DNA of 64,000 nucleotides, taken from Palaemon carinicauda. Lineage: Eukaryota; Arthropoda; Malacostraca; Decapoda; Palaemonidae. The notes beneath the pieces were generated by a model. The model made no database searches. It had not been told where the DNA came from and saw nothing but the letters and a program-made list of their open reading frames with translations. The position numbers and the translations under genes are program-made. Of this stretch, positions 59,248 through 64,000 are shown in pieces (position 1 is the first letter of the stretch; every line of letters begins with the position of its first letter). Location: positions 10,932,177 to 10,996,176 of the forward strand of contig NC_090744.1 of the NCBI RefSeq assembly GCF_036898095.1, given 5' to 3'.

Positions 59248-59290
<43 letters not shown>

Positions 59291-59350
59291 CTATCAGTTA
59301 TTTCCTATTCGTCTCTCTCTCTTTCCCCTCTCTCTCTCTAACTGATAGCT

Positions 59351-59393
<43 letters not shown>

Positions 59394-59429
59394 CTATCAG
59401 TAATTTCCTATTCGTCTCTCTCTCTCTCT

Positions 59430-59459
<30 letters not shown>
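58791..59459. repeat. 100-bp tandem repeat in the palindrome spacer
   Basis: Units contain CATATCTATCAGTTATTTCC, TATTCGTCTCTCTCT, AACTGATAGCTGGATC and (TC)n. CTATCAGTTA and TAACTGATAG are themselves inverted, so each unit can fold. Confidence 0.9.
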
Positions 59460-59466
<7 letters not shown>

Positions 59467-60109
59467 AGAGTTAGAAGGGTGTAAGAACTGGGAGGCAGTT
59501 TGGACAAAAATCATATAAATTGACAAATATACTATATATATTATCTCACAACTGGCGAAGTGTAACCGAGGCCCTTTGCGTCAATACTCCCTCACATTAT
59601 TATTATCATTATTAATATAAGCTAAACTACAACCCTAGTTGGAAAAGCAGGCTGCTATAGTCAGGGCTTAAACAAGGAAAAATAGCCCAGTGAGGAAGGA
59701 TATAAGGAAATAAACAACACAAGAGAAGTAATGAATAATTAAAATAGATTATCTCAAAAACAGAAACGACATTAAAATAGATATTTCATATATAAAGTAT
59801 AAAAACTTCAAATAAAAGGAATTGAAATAAGATAGCACAGCGTGCCATTGTATACCCTCAAGCAAGAGAACTCTAATCCAAGACAGTGGAAGGCCATGGT
59901 ACAGAGGCTATGGCACTACCCAAGACTAGAGAACAATGGTTTGATTCGGGAGTGTCTTTCTCTTCTAATGTAGGTGTGACTTGTATATACTTTTGCATAC
60001 GGAAACATGTTGTAAAGTGAGTGATTGCAAGTTATTGTAAGTAATAAGTAGCTTGAAAGTATTGCCTTACATATCATAACACTTAAGGAATTTCAAACCA
60101 GAATATATT

Positions 60110-60152
<43 letters not shown>

Positions 60153-60172
60153 GTATATATATACACACACGC

Positions 60173-60206
<34 letters not shown>

Positions 60207-60247
60207 TTGCCTTTTCTCTCATAACACGAAATGCATTTCAAAGCAGA

Positions 60248-60285
<38 letters not shown>

Positions 60286-60339
60286 TGTTCTTAAATATTT
60301 CATTTCAATTAATTTTCAATTGTATCATTATCTATATCT

Positions 60340-60411
<72 letters not shown>

Positions 60412-60523
60412 CATTATTACTACTATCATCATTATTATTATCATTATTATTATTATTGTAAGTTAATATGTATCAGGATTTTTTGTTATTCCCTTGTTTA
60501 TTCATTTATTAATACATTCAATT

Positions 60524-60569
<46 letters not shown>

Positions 60570-60707
60570 ACACAAATTCGTCTGAAAAAATCCTTATAAA
60601 TATAAATATAAATATGAATATAAATATAAATATAAATATGAATATAAATATAAATATAAATATCGTTTGGTCTAAATAATAATTTTCTTTTTTATCATGG
60701 GAATATT

Positions 60708-60840
60708 GTTAGTAGTCCACTACCGAACAAAGGCCTCAGACATGACTTTCTACTTGCGTCTGACTATGGCCCATCTATGCCAGTCCACGCCCGCAAGCTT
60801 TCTTACTTCGTCAATCCATCGTCTTCTCTTCCTTTTCCTG
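60708..60840 (-). pseudogene. LINE 3' coding tail, copy 2 (left palindrome arm)
   Basis: Reverse complement of 62250-62384; on the minus strand it reads toward the arm's outer end. Confidence 0.65.
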
Positions 60841-60883
<43 letters not shown>

Positions 60884-61086
60884 AAAAAAGACGTATACTA
60901 TTGTAAAAATGTCTGATATTGTAAGGATTAAAATAACATGTTGCTCCAAGTAACTGATAGAATATTTCAGCTGTTATTTTACGATATGAAATACGATGAA
61001 GTTATTTACAATTCTGGCGATTTTGTTATCATGCTACGAGTAACATTTTTTGTATTAATTTTTATACAAATTTTCATCATTATTCG

Positions 61087-61150
<64 letters not shown>

Positions 61151-61535
61151 ACCTCGTGGCGTAGCGGCAAGCACACTCAACTCAAAGTCTGAGTGACCTA
61201 GGCCTAAAAGGTTTAAAGGTCACTCATGAGTGGCCAAGGCAAATGCCATGGCTATGGCCTAGAGGTCAAACTTCCAGCTAATGTTTTTCTTCATGTTGAA
61301 CAGGCTGAAAAAAAGTCTCCCTTTATAGTTTATATATGAAAGATCTCATTTGAGTTCTGTTGCGGTTCTTAAAATGCTTTATTTTAATTGTTCATTGCTT
61401 CGCTTGCACTTTATTTATTTCCTTGTTTCCTTTCCTCACTGGGCTATTTTTCCTTGTTGGAGACCTTGGGCTTATAGCATCGTGCTTTTCCAACTAGGGT
61501 TGTAGCTTAGCAAGTAATAATAATAATAATAATGA

Positions 61536-61591
<56 letters not shown>

Positions 61592-61948
61592 GCTACAACC
61601 CTTGTTGGAAAAGCAAGATGCTATAAGCCCAAGGTCTCCAACAAGGAAAAATAGCTCAGTGAGGAAAGGAAACAAGGAAATAAATAAACTGCAAGAGAAG
61701 TAATGAACAATTAAAAAAAAAAACATTTTAAGAACCGCAACAGAATTCAAATGAGATCTTTCATATATAAACTACAGAGAGAAACTTTTGTCATCCTGTT
61801 CAACATGAAGAAAAACATTAGCTGGAAGTTTGACCTCTAGGCCATAGCCATGTCATTTGCCTTGGCCACTCATGAGTGACCTTTAAACCTTTTAGGCCTA
61901 GGTCACTCAGACTTTGAGTAGAGTGCGCTTGCCACTACGCCACGAGTT

Positions 61949-62000
<52 letters not shown>

Positions 62001-62207
62001 CGAATAATGATGAATATTTGTATAAAGATTAATACAAAAATTATTACTCGTAGCATGATAACAAAATCGCCAAAAATGCAAATAACTACATCGTATTTCA
62101 TATCGTAAAATAACAGCTGAAATATTCTATCAGTTACTTGGAGCAACATGTTATTTTAATCCTTACAATATCAGACATTTTTACAATAGTATACGTCTTT
62201 TTCAAGT

Positions 62208-62252
<45 letters not shown>

Positions 62253-62384
62253 GGAAAAGGAAGAGAAGACGACGGATTGACGAACTAAGAAAGCTTGCGG
62301 GCGTGGACTGGCATAGAAAGACCGTAATCAGACGCAACTGGAAAGTCATGTCTGAGGCCCTTGTTCTGCAGTGGATTACTAACA
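60708..62384. repeat. 1.7-kb inverted duplication with almost no spacer
   Basis: The left arm 60708-61530 and right arm 61545-62384 are reverse complements meeting in (TAA)n/(TTA)n at 61515-61590. Pairs: AATATTTCAGCTGTTATTTT at 60961 with AAAATAACAGCTGAAATATT at 62106; AAACATTTTTACAATAGTAT-type block at 62175 with 60895; CCAGCTAATGTTTTTCTTCA at 61275 with TGAAGAAAAACATTAGCTGG at 61806. Each arm holds an inverted LINE tail, a (GA)/(TC) tract, a partial SINE head (CTCGTGGCGTAGCGGCAAGC near 61149, box-A like) and the (TAA)n-tailed repeat. Confidence 0.95.
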
Positions 62385-62390
62385 GCCGAT
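62250..62390 (+). pseudogene. LINE 3' coding tail, copy 3 (right palindrome arm)
   Basis: The plus strand gives KRRRRIDELRKLAGVDWHRK, TVIRRNWKVMSEALVLQWIT, NS, the end of a LINE pol reading frame, directly followed by (TA)n at 62391-62434. Confidence 0.7.
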
Positions 62391-62434
<44 letters not shown>

Positions 62435-62715
62435 AGACAAATAACCTTATTTGAGTGGATTTCATATGTAGATGATTTGTACATGTGTGTAATGCATTTG
62501 TTAATTTTATTAATTAATAAGAAATCGAGAGACGAAAGGTTTTATATGTAATTGAGAAGGAATAGATTAAAACATGGAGAGATGCGAGAGCGACCATTCG
62601 GCAGGTGTTATACAAGATGCGCTTACGGTTAGGAATTAAAAGACGCACACTTATATATATATATTATATATATATATAACGTTTATATTGAATAGACAAC
62701 GTCTTGGTGGCGTTT
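62391..62715. other. No recognised gene
   Basis: (TA)n at 62391-62434 and 62651-62678, otherwise unassigned. Confidence 0.4.
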
Positions 62716-62731
62716 AGAAAGGACGAGAATG

Positions 62732-62773
<42 letters not shown>

Positions 62774-62847
62774 CAAAATGTGTGAAGGATGAAATGGAAA
62801 TCGGAGAAGAAACCGAATCATCTTCCGCCTTTGAAGACTCTCTGAAC

Positions 62848-62889
<42 letters not shown>

Positions 62890-62919
62890 ACTTTTCAGGA
62901 CTGAAAAAGGATGATAATG

Positions 62920-62959
<40 letters not shown>

Positions 62960-63039
62960 GTCAAAATGTGTGAAGGATGAAATGGAAATCGGAGAAGAAA
63001 CCAAATCATCTTCCACCTTTGAAGACGCTCTGAACATTT

Positions 63040-63090
<51 letters not shown>
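62716..63090. repeat. Tandem duplication of about 186 bp with (TC)n borders
   Basis: GGATGAAATGGAAATCGGAG, AAGAAACC, ATCATCTTCC and TTTGAAGAC blocks at 62770-62850 recur at 62957-63040 with three substitutions, all changing the amino acid in the open plus frame (KDEMEIGEET). Flanked by (TC)n at 62735, 62851 and 62922 and (GA)n at 63044-63089. Confidence 0.85.
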
Positions 63091-63092
<2 letters not shown>

Positions 63093-63460
63093 ATGATTGC
63101 TTCTTCTTTCAAGAACACGAAGAAAATCTATACGGAATTGAACGAAAAATGAAGAATTCCAAAAATGTCTTCAGCGCCAGTTGGCTTTGCCTCAGGAACG
63201 CTTCAAGCGCTGCAAAATTTTACGATTCGAGGCGAAAGAAAACTAGTGTTAATCTTTCATTTTCTTGTCGGTCTTTTTATTTTTTTTTTTCTGTACTTCT
63301 TTATCTAGTGGATTCTCGGTCGCTTTATCCGTATATTAATATATATGATAATAAATAAGAAAGTTATTATACGATAGTTTTTCTCTCTATCTTTCTTGGA
63401 ACCTTCTTACCTGAAGACATATCGACTGAAGGCGAAAAGGAAGTTGTTGCATCTTAATGG

Positions 63461-63507
<47 letters not shown>

Positions 63508-63562
63508 TACCGGAAGACATATCGACTCCGGCTGAAGCCAAACAAGAATTTGTTGCATTCTA

Positions 63563-63609
<47 letters not shown>

Positions 63610-63672
63610 TTTTTCTTTTTTTTTAATATTATACTTGGTTCAGGTGTCAAAGAAGATAGTTATTACTTAAAA
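63091..63672. promoter_or_regulatory. Upstream region of the second kinase copy, possible 5' splice acceptor
   Basis: A 65-bp block with GAAGACATATCGACT occurs at 63410 and 63512, each followed by (TC)n (63463-63503, 63566-63604). A long pyrimidine run (63605-63624) and TTGGTTCAG ending at 63643 resemble an intron acceptor 30 bp before the ATG, so the coding exon may begin after a 5' leader intron. No TATA box is identified. Confidence 0.35.
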
Positions 63673-64000
63673 ATGGCGAGTAAATTGATTAATGCTGTAT
63701 CATTGTCTGCTGCAAATGGTTTTGCCAGTTTTGTGTGTTATAATACAATGTCCCAGATGTGGACGAAATCTTTAATCCATGAAGATTGGATGTACCCAAT
63801 AGAATATTGTTCAGTGACAGGTTTGCCCATGTACGAATATGAGGATATTTGGTACTTCGTAACCGAGGCACTTGGAGAAGGCGCATTCGGAAGCGTCCAT
63901 AAACTTGGAGGGATTTTCGAAGGCTACTGCCTGAAAACGACTACCGGCGATACGGATCCCGAAGTTCTAAATCTCCTCCAATTTCAGCATTTGGCGGTTC
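63673..64000 (+). CDS. Second copy of the divergent protein kinase, N-terminal part (cut by window end)
   Basis: Starts at ATG 63673 (TTAAAAATGG context) and stays open to the window end: 109 codons. The first 66 residues have no recognised domain; LGEGAFGSV (67-75) is the glycine-rich ATP loop and YCLK (K88) the expected catalytic lysine. From 63886 it is the same as bases 1-115 of the window apart from one base (63984 T versus 99 A, Phe for Leu). Frame is kept, so the start of the first gene can be inferred from this one. It may be a tandem paralogue or the same gene placed twice by the assembler. Confidence 0.75.
   Translation, partial: MASKLINAVSLSAANGFASFVCYNTMSQMWTKSLIHEDWMYPIEYCSVTGLPMYEYEDIWYFVTEALGEGAFGSVHKLGGIFEGYCLKTTTGDTDPEVLNLLQFQHLAV

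Larger units (their letters stand above)
57505..60520. repeat. 3-kb inverted duplication (palindrome) with microsatellite centre
   Basis: Left arm 57505-58790 and right arm 59460-60520 are reverse complements: AATAAATGAATAAACAAGGG at 57515 pairs with CCCTTGTTTATTCATTTATT at 60491; AGATAATGATACAATTGAAA with TTTCAATTGTATCATTATCT; CTGCCTCCCAGTTCTTACAC at 58750 with GTGTAAGAACTGGGAGGCAG at 59480. Arms are nearly identical outside microsatellites. The spacer holds (TC)n and about six copies of a 100-bp unit. Confidence 0.95.

Noticed and set aside
61140..61200. Functional tRNA gene at CTCGTGGCGTAGCGGCAAGC
   Set aside because: A box-A-like motif is present but no matching acceptor stem or box B; it is a SINE head fragment present in inverted duplicate at about 61915-61950.

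Overview
The window looks like nuclear DNA of a decapod crustacean (shrimp, prawn or crayfish type). This rests on very dense (GA)n, (TA)n and (TAA)n microsatellites, tRNA-derived SINEs and a (TAA)n-tailed interspersed repeat that I recognise from decapod sequence, a DIRS-type retroelement, an ISXO2/Merlin-like transposase fragment, LINE remnants and intron-poor coding sequence. The species cannot be fixed from the sequence alone.

Layout. 1-5727 is the 3' part of one very long intronless ORF: a divergent protein kinase domain fused to a coiled coil, collagen-like and P/G/R-rich tandem repeats. 5.7-8.4 kb is low-complexity AGC-rich and A/G-rich repeat. 8.4-19.6 kb is one 120-bp satellite array of about 93 units that runs into a 500-N gap. 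20.1-22.3 kb holds a piggyBac-like MITE and two short-period satellites. A 6.35-kb degenerate DIRS-like tyrosine-recombinase retroelement (22288-28635) sits inside the 45-bp satellite and keeps its inverted terminal repeats and internal complementary region. 28.6-37 kb is ordinary repeat-rich DNA with a hAT element nested in a LINE (32.4-34.5 kb). 37.2-39.5 kb is a 136-bp satellite of exactly 17 units. 39.5-48 kb carries MITEs, SINEs, a foldback element, an ISXO2/Merlin-like ORF, a GC-rich 112-bp tandem repeat and an L2/CR1-type LINE fragment. 48.3-64 kb is dominated by three large inverted duplications of clearly different age, LINE tails and dozens of dinucleotide tracts.

The last 328 bases (63673-64000) start a second kinase gene. 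Its final 115 bases match bases 1-115 with a single mismatch, so the window runs from inside one kinase copy to the same point in another, 63,885 bp away. The second copy supplies the start codon, glycine-rich loop and catalytic-lysine region that the first copy lacks only because the window cuts it.

Only the kinase gene (two partial copies) and perhaps the 45.2-kb ORF look like intact coding sequence. Everything else recognisable is mobile-element debris, satellite or simple repeat. No rRNA, tRNA gene, CRISPR array or bacterial-type operon was seen.
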